From Algisphaera agarilytica (GTDB taxonomy: Bacteria; Planctomycetota; Phycisphaerae; Phycisphaerales; Phycisphaeraceae), in the NCBI RefSeq assembly GCF_014207595.1, contig NZ_JACHGY010000001.1:1674001-1738000 (forward strand): a stretch of 64,000 nucleotides of DNA, given 5' to 3'. Of this stretch, positions 13,831-24,275 are shown one piece after another (the first letter of the stretch is position 1; each line of letters starts with the position of its first letter). The translations under genes and the position numbers were made by a program. The notes under the pieces were generated by a model that searched no databases, was not told where the DNA came from, and saw nothing but the letters and a program-made list of their open reading frames with translations.

Positions 13831-14370
13831 ATGGCTGTCAAGAAATACATCTCGAACCTCGCCCGTGCTCTGCTTGGGAAACCCTACAACAAGCTGACTG
13901 AACGCGAGAAGCGGGTGATCGATGCGATGGCGGCGGGGGAGCCGGTGGCGCAGAACGTCAATACGGTGTTTCACGAAAAATTATCCGTCGGCCAGCGGGT
14001 CGCGGACTGGATGGCGAAGGTCGCGGGGTCGTGGGGGTTCATCATCACGTTTGTGGTGATCCTGGGGAGCTGGATGACGCTCAACTCGTTCATCCTGATC
14101 CGCAACGATGTGGATGCGTTCGATCCGTACCCGTACATCCTGTTGAACCTGGTGCTGTCCACACTCGCGGCGCTGCAGGCCCCGGTGATCATGATGTCGC
14201 AGAACCGTCAATCCGAGAAGGATCGGCTCACGGCGGCGAACGCGTTTGAGGTGAGCCTGAAGACGGAGCTGGAGATTCAGCAGCTTCACAAGAAAGTGGA
14301 TGAACTCACGGCCAAGCTGGTGGGAAACTCGGATGAGTCGGGGGAGAGCGAGGGGACCGGGTCGGCGTAG
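13831..14370 (+). CDS. DUF1003 membrane protein
   Basis: Starting at the ATG at 13831, which follows a strong GAGGAGG at 13819-13825, the product is 179 residues. The upstream in-frame ATG at 13783 lacks such a site. The conserved DUF1003 core is seen: a loop before the membrane (ADWMAKVAGSWGFI), one transmembrane helix at about residues 61-80, the DPYPYILLN motif and a second helix ending APVIMMSQNRQ. An amphipathic C-terminal helix and an acidic tail follow. The family is widespread with no established function. Confidence 0.9.
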   Translation: MAVKKYISNLARALLGKPYNKLTEREKRVIDAMAAGEPVAQNVNTVFHEKLSVGQRVADWMAKVAGSWGFIITFVVILGSWMTLNSFILIRNDVDAFDPYPYILLNLVLSTLAALQAPVIMMSQNRQSEKDRLTAANAFEVSLKTELEIQQLHKKVDELTAKLVGNSDESGESEGTGSA

Positions 14371-14403
14371 CCGCCCGGCTATGGGGTGATCTGAGGTTGT
14401 GGA

Positions 14404-15132
14404 TCACATGTACCACGCCAGCATCTGGCGCCAAAACTTGGCGCGGTGGGCTTCGCCGTCCCATTCGTAGTATTGGTGGGGGATGCCTTTGCGGTGGAGG
14501 GCTTCGCTGAACTCGCGGTTGTTGGCGAGGAAGGCGTCCTCACGACCAATGACGATCGTGATGTCGAGTTTGCGGAGTTGCTCCAAACGCTCGTGGTCTT
14601 CGAGGCGGGGGATGAAGTGGCTGGGGGCGTGGTGGTAGACGAGGTCGTCGTAATGGCCGTCGAGCAGGTCGCGGAAGCTGCCGGTGTTGAGGGTGGGGTC
14701 GTATCGGCCGGAGAAGGAGATGATGCGGGAGAAAAATTGGGGTTGGCGGAGAGCGAGGGTCATGGCGTGGTAGGCGCCGAAGCTGCAGCCGTGGGCCCAC
14801 ATCTCGATGTGGGGGTTGAGCTTTCGGGTGAGCGGCATGACTTCGCGGAGGACGTATTCCTCGTACGCGCGGTTGCGACGCATGCGGTCGGCGGGGTTCA
14901 TCCAGGTGGCGTAGAGCGCTTCGTCGTCGATGGAGTCGAGGCAGAACAGCTGCATCTGGCCGGCTTCGATGCGGGGGCGCAGCGTGCCGACGAGGCCCCA
15001 GTTTTCGTAGTCGAAGAAGCGGCCGACGCGGGTGGGGAACACGAGGACACGCGGCCCGGCGTGGCCGAAGGCGAGGAGCTCCATGTCGCGGCCGAGCGCT
15101 TGGCTGTGCCAGCGGTGGTATTCCCGCTGCAT
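14404..15132 (-). CDS. alpha/beta hydrolase of the putative esterase family
   Basis: From the ATG at 15132 the protein is 242 residues without signal peptide. It begins MQREYHRWHSQALGRDMELL. The nucleophile elbow is GCSFGAYHA. The acid is likely Asp in IVIGREDAFL and the base His in WDGEAHRAKFW. This is the esterase D/PF00756 group, often named esterase or feruloyl esterase, but the substrate cannot be told. The longer open frame upstream overlaps the SGNH hydrolase gene and is not used. It lies 79 bases downstream of that hydrolase on the same strand. Confidence 0.85.
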   Translation of the reverse strand: MQREYHRWHSQALGRDMELLAFGHAGPRVLVFPTRVGRFFDYENWGLVGTLRPRIEAGQMQLFCLDSIDDEALYATWMNPADRMRRNRAYEEYVLREVMPLTRKLNPHIEMWAHGCSFGAYHAMTLALRQPQFFSRIISFSGRYDPTLNTGSFRDLLDGHYDDLVYHHAPSHFIPRLEDHERLEQLRKLDITIVIGREDAFLANNREFSEALHRKGIPHQYYEWDGEAHRAKFWRQMLAWYM

Positions 15133-15192
15133 GTGGTCCTTGTGGGTTGGGGGCGTGGGTTCGGGACAGGTAGAAGATGATGAGAACAGAAC

Positions 15193-15209
15193 GGCGATCT
15201 TTGATCGCC
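15193..15209. terminator. hairpin directly downstream of the SGNH hydrolase gene
   Basis: GGCGATC and GATCGCC are perfect 7-bp arms around a TTT loop, three bases beyond the stop of the minus-strand SGNH hydrolase. A second small hairpin (CCCG/CGGG) spans the stop itself. There is no T-run on the minus strand, so it may be an mRNA 3'-end or processing structure and not a strong terminator. Confidence 0.45.
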
Positions 15210-15211
15210 CG

Positions 15212-15841
15212 CTAAACGGGGTTGGCGTTGGCGGGTTGGGAGAGCCAGGCGACGTCGTCGCGGACGGCCTGGGCCCAGAGTTGGTAGCCGGCGGGGCTGA
15301 GGTGCAGGCCGTCGTCGGCAAAGAGTTCTTTGCGGGGATTGCCGTCGGGGCCGAGCATGCGGTCGTAGATGTCGACCCAGTCGGTGCCGGGGCGGGCACG
15401 GACGGCTTCACGGGTCCAGACGTTAACCTTGCCGATGGCTTCGCGTTTGTCCCAGCGGGCGATGCTGGGCTTGATGCTGATCCAGGCGACGGGGACGCCG
15501 GGGAGGTCGGCGTCGATTTTTTTCATCAGGGCGTGGAAGCTCTTGAGGATGGCTTCGGGTGATCGGCCGTCGCCGATGTCGTTGTCCCCGGCGTAGACGA
15601 CCAGGCCGGCGGGACGCGCGGGCAGGACCATGCGTTCGAAGAAGTGGTCGCAGGCTTCGAGGGTGGACCCGCCGAAGCCGAGGTTGGCGGTCCAGGTGTG
15701 GGGGAAGTCTTGCTCGAGGGTTTCCCAGAGGCGGATGGACGAGCTGCCGTAGAAGACCACGGGGCCGGCGGGGAACTGGTTGGCCACGGCCGACTCACGG
15801 CGGGCGATCGCGTCGGCAACATCGTCTTCGTACCACTGCAT
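15212..15841 (-). CDS. SGNH/GDSL-type hydrolase
   Basis: The 209-residue product carries all four SGNH blocks: block I Ser in FYGSSSIRLW, block II Gly in NLGFGGSTLEAC, block III Asn in YAGDNDIGDG, and block V Asp-x-x-His in DDGLHLSPAGY. It lacks a signal peptide and so probably acts in the cytoplasm as an esterase or lipase-like enzyme. It is followed on the same strand by another hydrolase, hinting at a small ester-cleaving pair. Confidence 0.9.
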   Translation of the reverse strand: MQWYEDDVADAIARRESAVANQFPAGPVVFYGSSSIRLWETLEQDFPHTWTANLGFGGSTLEACDHFFERMVLPARPAGLVVYAGDNDIGDGRSPEAILKSFHALMKKIDADLPGVPVAWISIKPSIARWDKREAIGKVNVWTREAVRARPGTDWVDIYDRMLGPDGNPRKELFADDGLHLSPAGYQLWAQAVRDDVAWLSQPANANPV

Positions 15842-15878
15842 GGGTTTAGCGTAGCACAGCAGCTGCGCTCGGAGGGAT

Positions 15879-16385
15879 TCAGGCGGCGTGGAAGGTGAGT
15901 TTTCCGTGTTCGGGGCCGCAGGCTTTGCAGATGTAGGTGCGGCCCTTGGCGGGTTTGCGGTGGCGGTGGTGGGTGGTTTGGCAGCCGGGGCAGGTGGCTT
16001 GGTACTTGCCTTCGGGGGCGGCGGCGGTGGCGTTGAGGCGGTTGGGGTTGGCGCCGATGCGGAGGCAGGTGGCGCGCCAGGCGGGGCCGTGGGGGGTGTA
16101 GGTATTGGGGTGATGATCCGGGGCTTCGCTTTGCTTAGCCCTCGGCTTGGAGGGGGTGGGGGGTGGGGTTAGGGCGTGGGCGATCTCGTGGAGGATGACG
16201 TCGCGGACTTCGTGTTCGTCGTTACGGGCCACGAAGGGTGCGGAGAGTTCGATGCGTTTGGTGGTGTAGTTGCACAGGCCAAGGGCGCGTTTGCGTTGGT
16301 TGAAGCGGAAGGTCCAGCCCTCGGCGACGAGGCCGTGGGTGTGCATGAGCGACTGGGCGAGTTGGCCGGCGGAGGGCAGGTCCAT
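15879..16385 (-). CDS. SprT-like zinc metalloprotein with inserted palindromic element
   Basis: The 168-residue product matches the SprT-like family: a HEIAHAL zinc site, a downstream HGPAW that supplies the third ligand region, and a C-terminal zinc ribbon (CPGC, then CKAC). Eukaryotic relatives (SPRTN) cleave DNA-protein crosslinks; bacterial SprT-like proteins are poorly understood. Between the HExxH helix and HGPAW lies a Pro-rich insert containing KPRAKQSEAPD, encoded by the 36-bp element at 16115-16150. The insert lengthens a loop near the active site. The flanking residues of both zinc motifs are intact, so the fold is probably preserved. Confidence 0.88.
   Translation of the reverse strand: MDLPSAGQLAQSLMHTHGLVAEGWTFRFNQRKRALGLCNYTTKRIELSAPFVARNDEHEVRDVILHEIAHALTPPPTPSKPRAKQSEAPDHHPNTYTPHGPAWRATCLRIGANPNRLNATAAAPEGKYQATCPGCQTTHHRHRKPAKGRTYICKACGPEHGKLTFHAA
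16115..16150 (-). repeat. in-frame palindromic coding element, copy A
   Basis: This 36-bp stretch, read on the minus strand, encodes KPRAKQSEAPD inside the SprT-like gene. It is nearly identical to 47746-47781 and 53481-53516, and it is read in the same frame and orientation in all three genes. The core folds as an imperfect hairpin (CCG..GGGCT against AGCCC.CGG). Confidence 0.85.
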
Positions 16386-16438
16386 GGGGGGAGTGTAGCG
16401 TGGGCCCTGTGGATCGCGTCCGCCCTATCGCGCGAAAA

Positions 16439-16464
16439 CCGCGCCGGGGATGAGCCCGGCGCGG
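16439..16464 (-). terminator. rho-independent terminator of the sigma/DUF6768 operon
   Basis: CCGCGCCGGG and CCCGGCGCGG form a perfect 10-bp stem around a 6-base loop. On the minus strand the stem is followed by TTTT. It lies 22 bases downstream of the membrane protein gene that ends at 16486. Confidence 0.8.
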
Positions 16465-16485
16465 CAGCGGGAACTTGGAAGGTCG

Positions 16486-16857
16486 TTATGCCTTGCGCAC
16501 GTGTTCGCTCAATACCGCAACACCGAGCTCCAGGCGTTTGACTTCACGGAGCACGCGATTGCGGTTTGAACGCATGTAGAAATAGAGCTTGATAAAGCCC
16601 GTCGCGAGGCCGAAGAAAAGCGCCGAAGTCGCCCAGATCACCGTCATCCGCAAGTCGTCGGCACGGAACATGTTCACCACCGAGACGACGAACATGATCC
16701 CCGCCAACACGGTGTCGAATAACACCATGACCAGCAGCGGGCGGGACCAACCCATAAACGCGCCACCGATTTCTTCGCGGAGGGTGTCGCGGGGGATGAC
16801 CACGTCAGCGGTATCCGAGCCGAGCGATTCTTTGAGCAGGTCGTCGAGGTCGTTCAT
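16486..16857 (-). CDS. DUF6768-like two-helix membrane protein coupled to a sigma factor
   Basis: The 123-residue product begins MNDLDDLLKESLG. It has two transmembrane helices (about 38-60 and 70-90), and between and after them carries IWATSALFFGLATG and a terminal NRNRVLREVKRLELG. This layout matches what I know as DUF6768, found beside sigma factors in planctomycetes and some proteobacteria. Its ATG overlaps the sigma factor's TGA (ATGA), so the two are made together. A role as membrane anchor or anti-sigma-like partner is inferred from coupling only; no anti-sigma zinc motif is present. Confidence 0.8.
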   Translation of the reverse strand: MNDLDDLLKESLGSDTADVVIPRDTLREEIGGAFMGWSRPLLVMVLFDTVLAGIMFVVSVVNMFRADDLRMTVIWATSALFFGLATGFIKLYFYMRSNRNRVLREVKRLELGVAVLSEHVRKA

Positions 16858-17408
16858 GATTGGACTCCTTCTAAAAACGGTTTGAGGTTCTGTCGTGCGG
16901 TGTGCATCCGGCTCTTCACCGTGCCGCGCGGGATGTTCAGGGCAGCAGCAATCTCGATCGTCGAGAGGTCGTCGAGGTAGTGCATCGAGAGCAGCGCCCG
17001 CTGTTCGACGGGTAGTTGTTGCAGCGCGGCCAGCACCTGCTGCACACGGTCCCGGGTTTCTTCGGCGGCGGCCGATTCGTTCGCGGCGGCCAGGTCGTCG
17101 GGCAGCGGCGCACTCCGCTTGCGGTTGCGCGACTCTTTGCGGATCCAGTCCACCGACTTGTGGTTCACGATGCGGTACGCCCAGGCGGGGAATGCTGCGG
17201 GGTCGTCGAGGCGGTGCAGGCGTTTGAGGATGCCGACCCACGCTTCCTGCGTGACGTCGCGGGCGGCCTCGGCGTTGCCGGTGACGTTGCGGGCGTGGCG
17301 CCACAGACGGGCGTGCCAGCGGTCGACCAATCGGTCTCTTGCCTCGGCCCGGCCGTCCTGTGCCGCCAGGACTAACCATTCATCCGCAACTCGGTCCGGG
17401 CTTGCCAT
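16854..17408 (-). CDS. ECF-like sigma-70 family RNA polymerase sigma factor
   Basis: The 184-residue protein has a sigma region 2 (about residues 20-90, including DVTQEAWVGILKRLHRLDDP and FPAWAYRIVNHKSVDWIRK) and a region 4 helix-turn-helix (about 115-175, LPVEQRALLSMHYLDDLS then IPRGTVKSRMHTARQNL). It is a typical extracytoplasmic-function size. Directly before the ATG is a perfect 10-bp palindrome, CCCTATAGGG (17410-17419 on the plus strand), overlapping the ribosome-binding region. The next gene is coupled by ATGA, and a terminator closes the two-gene unit. Confidence 0.92.
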   Translation of the reverse strand: MASPDRVADEWLVLAAQDGRAEARDRLVDRWHARLWRHARNVTGNAEAARDVTQEAWVGILKRLHRLDDPAAFPAWAYRIVNHKSVDWIRKESRNRKRSAPLPDDLAAANESAAAEETRDRVQQVLAALQQLPVEQRALLSMHYLDDLSTIEIAAALNIPRGTVKSRMHTARQNLKPFLEGVQS

Positions 17409-17455
17409 CCCCTATAGGGTCGCTCAAGCCGGCGGGCGGTTCACGATCGGCGCAT

Positions 17456-17494
17456 AAAAAAACCCAGCGGAGTCAAGGAATGACATCCGCCGGG
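17456..17494 (-). terminator. rho-independent terminator of katG
   Basis: Read on the minus strand: stem CCCGGCGGA, a 14-base loop, stem TCCGCTGGG, then a run of seven T. It is a textbook terminator about 90 bases after the katG stop, and it separates katG from the sigma factor gene on the same strand. Confidence 0.88.
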
Positions 17495-17584
17495 CTTCCG
17501 GGGGTCGGGATTGACGTTGGCCTTAACCAACTGAGTCCGAGTATAGGCACCCCATTCCGAGGGGGTATGGGGTATCTAACTGAT

Positions 17585-19956
<2,372 letters not shown>

Positions 19957-19957
19957 A

Positions 19958-20833
19958 ATGGAAATCCACCAACTTCGCTACTTCCTGGCCGTGGCCGAGC
20001 AGGGCGGGATGCGTCAGGCCGCCCGGGTCTGCCACGTCACCCAGCCGACCTTGAGCATGCAGATACAGAAACTCGAAGACGAGCTGGGGCACCGGCTGTT
20101 TGACCGCTCGTCCCGGGGGACCGAGCTCACCGAGGCGGGCCGGTCGCTGCTGCCTCGGGCGCGGAAGATCCTCGGCGAGCTGTCGGTCACGCTCGACACC
20201 GTCCGCGCCGACGTCGAGCGTGGGCGTGGCCGGCTGCGTGTCGGCGCGATCCCGACGATCGCGCCGTTTCTGTTGCCGCCCGCCGTGCGCCGGTTCCAGA
20301 AGCAAAACCCCGAGGCCGAGCTGGTCATCGCCGAGGACGTCACTGCGAGCCTCATCGAGGAACTCGTCGCCTCACGGCTGGACCTGGCGTTCATGAGCCT
20401 GCCCCTCGACGACGAACGCATCACCTTTGAACACCTCTTCGACGAACCGCTCTCGGTGGTTATGGCCAAGGAAGACCCCTTGGCCGAGCGTAAGACCGTT
20501 CGGCCGAACGACCTGGTCGACCGCCCCCCCATCGTGCTGCACGACATGCACTGTCTGGGTCAGCGGGTGCAGGCCTACTGCGAGGTCATCGGATTGGGCG
20601 AGCACGAGCAGTGGAAAGCCGCGCAGCTCGCGACCGTGCAGGAATGGGTTGCGCTCGGGCTGGGGGTTTCGCTGTTACCGCGCATGGTGGCCGAGCGCGA
20701 CCGGTCGGCGAAGCGGGTGTACCGCCCGCTGGCCAAGCCCGTGCCGACGCGGGCGGTGGTCGCGGCGCACCGGGCCGATCGGCCGTTGTCGGTCTTAGGC
20801 CGGTCGTTGGTCGACGCGGTGATGCAGGATTGA
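19958..20833 (+). CDS. oxyR: peroxide-sensing LysR regulator OxyR
   Basis: The 291-residue product has an N-terminal winged helix (MEIHQLRYFLAVAEQGGMRQ, then QPTLSMQIQKLEDELG) and a LysR effector domain. The redox site is kept exactly: Cys199 and Cys208 in MHCLGQRVQAYC, the same numbering and nine-residue spacing as the disulfide pair of Escherichia coli OxyR. With katG divergent and adjacent, this is a convincing OxyR. No Shine-Dalgarno is seen before the ATG, and an OxyR-like box abuts it. Confidence 0.95.
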   Translation: MEIHQLRYFLAVAEQGGMRQAARVCHVTQPTLSMQIQKLEDELGHRLFDRSSRGTELTEAGRSLLPRARKILGELSVTLDTVRADVERGRGRLRVGAIPTIAPFLLPPAVRRFQKQNPEAELVIAEDVTASLIEELVASRLDLAFMSLPLDDERITFEHLFDEPLSVVMAKEDPLAERKTVRPNDLVDRPPIVLHDMHCLGQRVQAYCEVIGLGEHEQWKAAQLATVQEWVALGLGVSLLPRMVAERDRSAKRVYRPLAKPVPTRAVVAAHRADRPLSVLGRSLVDAVMQD

Positions 20834-20850
20834 ACGCGTGTTGGCGTTTA

Positions 20851-20950
20851 CCCCCCTCCCTGGAGGGAGGGGTTGGGGGAGGGTGCTGAGAACTCGGCGA
20901 ATGTCGAAGACTCGACACCCCCACCCAACCTCCCCCTCAAGGGGGAGGAG
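20851..20950. repeat. palindromic element with CCCTCC/GGAGGG arms
   Basis: Arm 20851-20885 and arm 20916-20950 are imperfect reverse complements. Each contains its own short palindrome (CCTCC..GGAGG type) followed by GGTTGGGGGAGGGT or its complement. It fills the gap between oxyR and the dehydrogenase gene and resembles the element at 11661-11780 in architecture. Confidence 0.7.
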
Positions 20951-21005
20951 TAAAGAAGGCGTTAAACGCGCCCACCGCCGTCTGGCGATCGTATAGTTTG
21001 GATGC

Positions 21006-22001
21006 ATGAAGATCGCCTTTTTCAACACCAAACGGTACGACCGCCGGTTCTTCGACGCGGCCAATGCGCAGCATGGCCACGACATCACCTACCTCGATCC
21101 GCGGCTCGAGGTGAACTCGGCCGTGATCGCCGCCGGTCACGACGCGGCGTGTCTGTTCGTGAACGACGACGGCTCGGCCGCGGTCATCGAGGTCCTCGCC
21201 GAGCAGGGCATCAAGCACCTGGCGCTGCGCTCGGCGGGGTTCAACCACGTCGACCTCAAGGCCGCCGAGCAGGCGGTCATAACCGTCTGCCGGGTGCCGG
21301 CCTACTCGCCGCACGGCGTGGCCGAGCACGCGATCGCGCTGATGATGACGCTCAACCGCATGACCCACCGCGCGTTCAACCGGGTGCGCGAAAGCAACTT
21401 CGCGCTCGAAGGCTTACTCGGTTTCGAGATGCACGGTCGAACGGCCGGCGTCGTGGGGACCGGCAAGATCGGTGCGGCGGCGGCACGCATCCTCGCGGGT
21501 TTCGGCTGCCGGGTGCTCGCCTACGACGTTTACGAAAACGACGAGCTCAAAGCCCTCGGCGTCGAATACGTCACGCTCGATGAGCTCTTCGCCCAGAGCG
21601 AGATCATCACGCTGCACTGCCCGCTGATGCCCGAGACCGAACACCTGATCAACGCCGACACGCTCGCTCAGATGCAAGACGGCGTCATGCTCATCAATAC
21701 CAGTCGGGGCAAACTCATCCACACCGACTCGGTGATCGACGCGCTCAAGACCGGACGCGTCGGCCACCTGGGCCTGGACGTCTACGAGGAAGAAGACGAG
21801 CTCTTCTTCGAGGACCACTCCGGCGACATCCTGCAGGACGACGAGTTCGCCCGCCTGCTGACGTTCCCCAACGTGCTCATCACCGGCCACCAGGCCTTCT
21901 TCACCCGGCACGCGCTGGAAGAAATCGCCAGCGTCACGCTGACGAATCTCACGCAACTTGAGCGCGGCAAACCCTGTCCCAATACACTCGCCTCCTGGTA
22001 A
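21006..22001 (+). CDS. D-2-hydroxyacid dehydrogenase (D-lactate dehydrogenase type)
   Basis: The 331-residue protein begins MKIAFFNTKRYDRRFFDAA and matches the LdhA branch of the D-isomer 2-hydroxyacid dehydrogenases, which reduce pyruvate to D-lactate with NADH. The NAD-binding motif is GVVGTGKIGAAAARILAGFG with Asp after it (LAYDVYEN). The catalytic residues are Arg in INTSRGKLI, Glu in LDVYEEEDELFFED and His in LITGHQAFFT. The length and the DELFFED insert are typical of LdhA. The exact substrate is not proven by sequence. Confidence 0.93.
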   Translation: MKIAFFNTKRYDRRFFDAANAQHGHDITYLDPRLEVNSAVIAAGHDAACLFVNDDGSAAVIEVLAEQGIKHLALRSAGFNHVDLKAAEQAVITVCRVPAYSPHGVAEHAIALMMTLNRMTHRAFNRVRESNFALEGLLGFEMHGRTAGVVGTGKIGAAAARILAGFGCRVLAYDVYENDELKALGVEYVTLDELFAQSEIITLHCPLMPETEHLINADTLAQMQDGVMLINTSRGKLIHTDSVIDALKTGRVGHLGLDVYEEEDELFFEDHSGDILQDDEFARLLTFPNVLITGHQAFFTRHALEEIASVTLTNLTQLERGKPCPNTLASW

Positions 22002-22024
22002 GCGGCGAGTGTACGGAGGCGGGT

Positions 22025-23263
22025 TTACGCCGTACCTGCGGGTACCTCATCCCAGGAAGGCAGCGGATCTTCGAGATCGGTCCAACCCTTGGGGCCTTCG
22101 GCCTTTTCGCTTTCGGTCAGCAGACATTCGTTCAGGGCCAGGGTGACCTTTTCTTTATCGAGGCCGATGCCGATGAAGACGATCTCCTGCCGGCAGTCGC
22201 CGCCGCTGGCTTCGTCCCACTTGGACTCGATCCACTCGCGGGTCTCGGGGTCGTCGGGCCAGTTCTCCTTGGGCACGGAGGCGAACCAGTAGCCGGCCCG
22301 CTCGATGGTCAGGCTCTTGCCAGCCGAGTTCCACATCGCGCAGAACTGCGGACGCGTCGCCATCCACGAATAGCCCTTGCTGCGGACGATGCCGGACATC
22401 ATGCCGTTTTGGATCGCGTCGAGCAGCCGCTTAGGGTGGAAGGGCCGGCGGGCGTGGTACACGAAACTGGAGATGCCGTATTCCTCGGTCTCGGGGACGT
22501 GGTCGCCGTTGAGTTCCTTGAGCCAGCCGGGCATCGCGGCGGCTTTTTCTTCGTCGTAGAGGTTGGTCGCGATGATGTCGGTCGGCGAGACCGCGCCGCG
22601 GTCGGCGTGGATGATGCGTGCTTCGGGGTTGAGTTTCTTCAGCACGCCTTCCAGCCGTTTCACGACTTCCGGGCCGGCGTCTTTGACCTTGTTCACCACG
22701 ATCACATTGGCGAACTCGACCTGGTCGGTGAGGAGGTCGACGACGTTGCGCTCGTCTTCCTCGCCCATGGCCTGGCCGCGGTCGAGCAGGCCGTCTTCGG
22801 TGTTGAAGTCGTCAAAGAAGTTCATCGCGTCGACCACGGTGACCATCGTGTCGAGCTCGGCGACGTCGCCGAGCGAGATGCCCTGCTCGTCACGGAAGCT
22901 GAAGGTCGTCGCGACGGGCATGGGCTCGCTGATGCCGGTGCTCTCGATGAGCAGGTAGTCGAACCGACCCTCGCGGGCCAGCTTGGCCACCTCGATGATC
23001 AGGTCTTCGCGGAGCGTGCAGCAGATGCAGCCGTTGGTCATCTCCACCATCGTCTCGTCGGTGCGCGACAGCGCCGCCCCGCCGTCGCGGACGAGGTTGG
23101 CGTCGATGTTGACCTCGGACATGTCGTTGACAATGACCGCGACCCGCATCCCCTCGCGGTTGCTCAGGACGTGGTTTAGCATCGTGGTCTTGCCCGCACC
23201 GAGGTAGCCCGAGAGCACGGTGACGGGGAGTTTCTTGGTGGGTTGACTCGAGCGTCCAAACAT
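22025..23263 (-). CDS. COG0523/G3E-family metallochaperone GTPase (CobW/ZigA-like)
   Basis: The product (412 residues from the ATG at 23263; an ATG at 23293 is the alternative) belongs to the G3E GTPases that deliver metal to target proteins. The P-loop is GYLGAGKTT. The metal-binding motif CxCC is present as [12 protein letters not shown] is the switch region and NKVKD the guanine-specificity site. The CobW C-terminal domain contains [12 protein letters not shown] and [10 protein letters not shown]. It resembles the zinc-linked ZigA/YciC branch more than vitamin B12 CobW, and no cobalamin genes are nearby. A Fur/Zur-like inverted repeat lies upstream. Confidence 0.9.
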   Translation of the reverse strand: MFGRSSQPTKKLPVTVLSGYLGAGKTTMLNHVLSNREGMRVAVIVNDMSEVNIDANLVRDGGAALSRTDETMVEMTNGCICCTLREDLIIEVAKLAREGRFDYLLIESTGISEPMPVATTFSFRDEQGISLGDVAELDTMVTVVDAMNFFDDFNTEDGLLDRGQAMGEEDERNVVDLLTDQVEFANVIVVNKVKDAGPEVVKRLEGVLKKLNPEARIIHADRGAVSPTDIIATNLYDEEKAAAMPGWLKELNGDHVPETEEYGISSFVYHARRPFHPKRLLDAIQNGMMSGIVRSKGYSWMATRPQFCAMWNSAGKSLTIERAGYWFASVPKENWPDDPETREWIESKWDEASGGDCRQEIVFIGIGLDKEKVTLALNECLLTESEKAEGPKGWTDLEDPLPSWDEVPAGTA

Positions 23264-23584
23264 GGGCTGACCTATCTTTGTCTTTGAGAACATCAGGTTG
23301 AGCAAAACCGTGGCGACGGATTGCCTTGGCTCGTGCAGCGCTGATCTCCGGCAACCCGAGGCGGGAGGGTGAGGCCGAGCGCAAGGGCGCTTAATGATAT
23401 TTAATTATCAATAAATATCAAACCGCGTTGATGGTGAATCTCCCAAATCGTGCAGTTTTCCCATGTTGACTACTGGAAGTTCATAAACCGGCTGAGTTCA
23501 GGGATGTTCCTTAGGGCGTTTATGGCGGGCCGTGATACTTTGAGGGTGGACAAGGATTTTCACAGCATGTGTACGGAGGTCGCC
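23264..23584. other. divergent intergenic region with operator-like repeat
   Basis: The stretch lies between the minus-strand GTPase gene and the plus-strand PEP-CTERM gene. It holds the AT-rich inverted repeat at 23395-23420. A longer reading of the PEP-CTERM frame back to 23450 has no ribosome-binding site. I see no gene here. Confidence 0.6.
23395..23420. promoter_or_regulatory. candidate Fur/Zur-family operator
   Basis: TGATATTTA (23395-23403) and TAAATATCA (23412-23420) are perfect 9-bp inverted arms around eight bases, in a strongly AT-rich island. Fur-family repressors bind AT-rich palindromes of this kind. The location, 90-130 bases upstream of a metallochaperone GTPase, makes Zur control plausible. 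Confidence 0.5.
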
Positions 23585-24259
23585 ATGAAGGTTTTAAACC
23601 GTCGTTGGTGTTTACTGGGGTTGGTGGTTGGTTTATTGATGCATTTTGGGGTGGCCACCAGTTCGGGGGTGACCATCGATCTGGTTTATGAATTCGACGG
23701 CAACAGCCCGGGGGGTACGACCAGCTTTGGCACGGTCATGCTCGTCCAGAACGGCGGGCTGGTGGACGTCACCATCACGGCCAACACCGCCAATCTTTCC
23801 GGCGGCGATATCCACGAGTTCTATTTCAACCTGCCCGACACCATCAACGCCAACGACCTGGTGTTGAGCAACTCCGGCGGCACCAGCGATCGCCCCATCG
23901 GCACCTTCACCCTGCTCGGCCCGAACCCCTCGATCGCTGGCGGCGGAGGCGCGTCCTTCGACACCGGTGTCAGCTTCGGCAACGGCGGCGGGCCGCCCGG
24001 CAACGGCATCCTGACCGCCGCGACGTTCTCGCTCACGGTCGCCGGTGGCTTGTTGGTTGGCGATCTGGTGCCGGAGCTATCGACACCCAACAACACCCCG
24101 CCGGTACATCTAGCGGTCCACTTCCAGGACACCGACATCTTCGGGGCCGACTCGGAAACCGTCGGCGGCATGGTCCCCGAGCCGAGCAGCGTGGCGTTGC
24201 TGGCTTTGGGGCTTGGTGGATTGGCCGTTCGATCGCACCGAGACCGTACGGCGGGGTGA
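23585..24259 (+). CDS. exported PEP-CTERM sorting-domain protein
   Basis: Starting at the ATG at 23585 after GGAGG (23575-23579), the product is 224 residues. It has a signal peptide (about 1-26), a Gly/Thr/Asn-rich beta domain with no recognised family, and a C-terminal sorting signal: VPEPSSVALLALGLGGLAV followed by RSHRDR. PEP-CTERM proteins are processed by an exosortase and exported to the envelope or exopolysaccharide. No exosortase gene is in this window. The central domain may be cohesin-like or a surface adhesin; this is a guess. Confidence 0.85.
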   Translation: MKVLNRRWCLLGLVVGLLMHFGVATSSGVTIDLVYEFDGNSPGGTTSFGTVMLVQNGGLVDVTITANTANLSGGDIHEFYFNLPDTINANDLVLSNSGGTSDRPIGTFTLLGPNPSIAGGGGASFDTGVSFGNGGGPPGNGILTAATFSLTVAGGLLVGDLVPELSTPNNTPPVHLAVHFQDTDIFGADSETVGGMVPEPSSVALLALGLGGLAVRSHRDRTAG

Positions 24260-24275
24260 GCCTGCGTAACTGAAT

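Noticed and set aside
15133-15411. An N-terminal extension of the esterase overlapping the SGNH hydrolase
   Set aside because: The Pro/Ser/Thr-rich translation is a frame shadow of the SGNH gene; the conserved start is the ATG at 15132.
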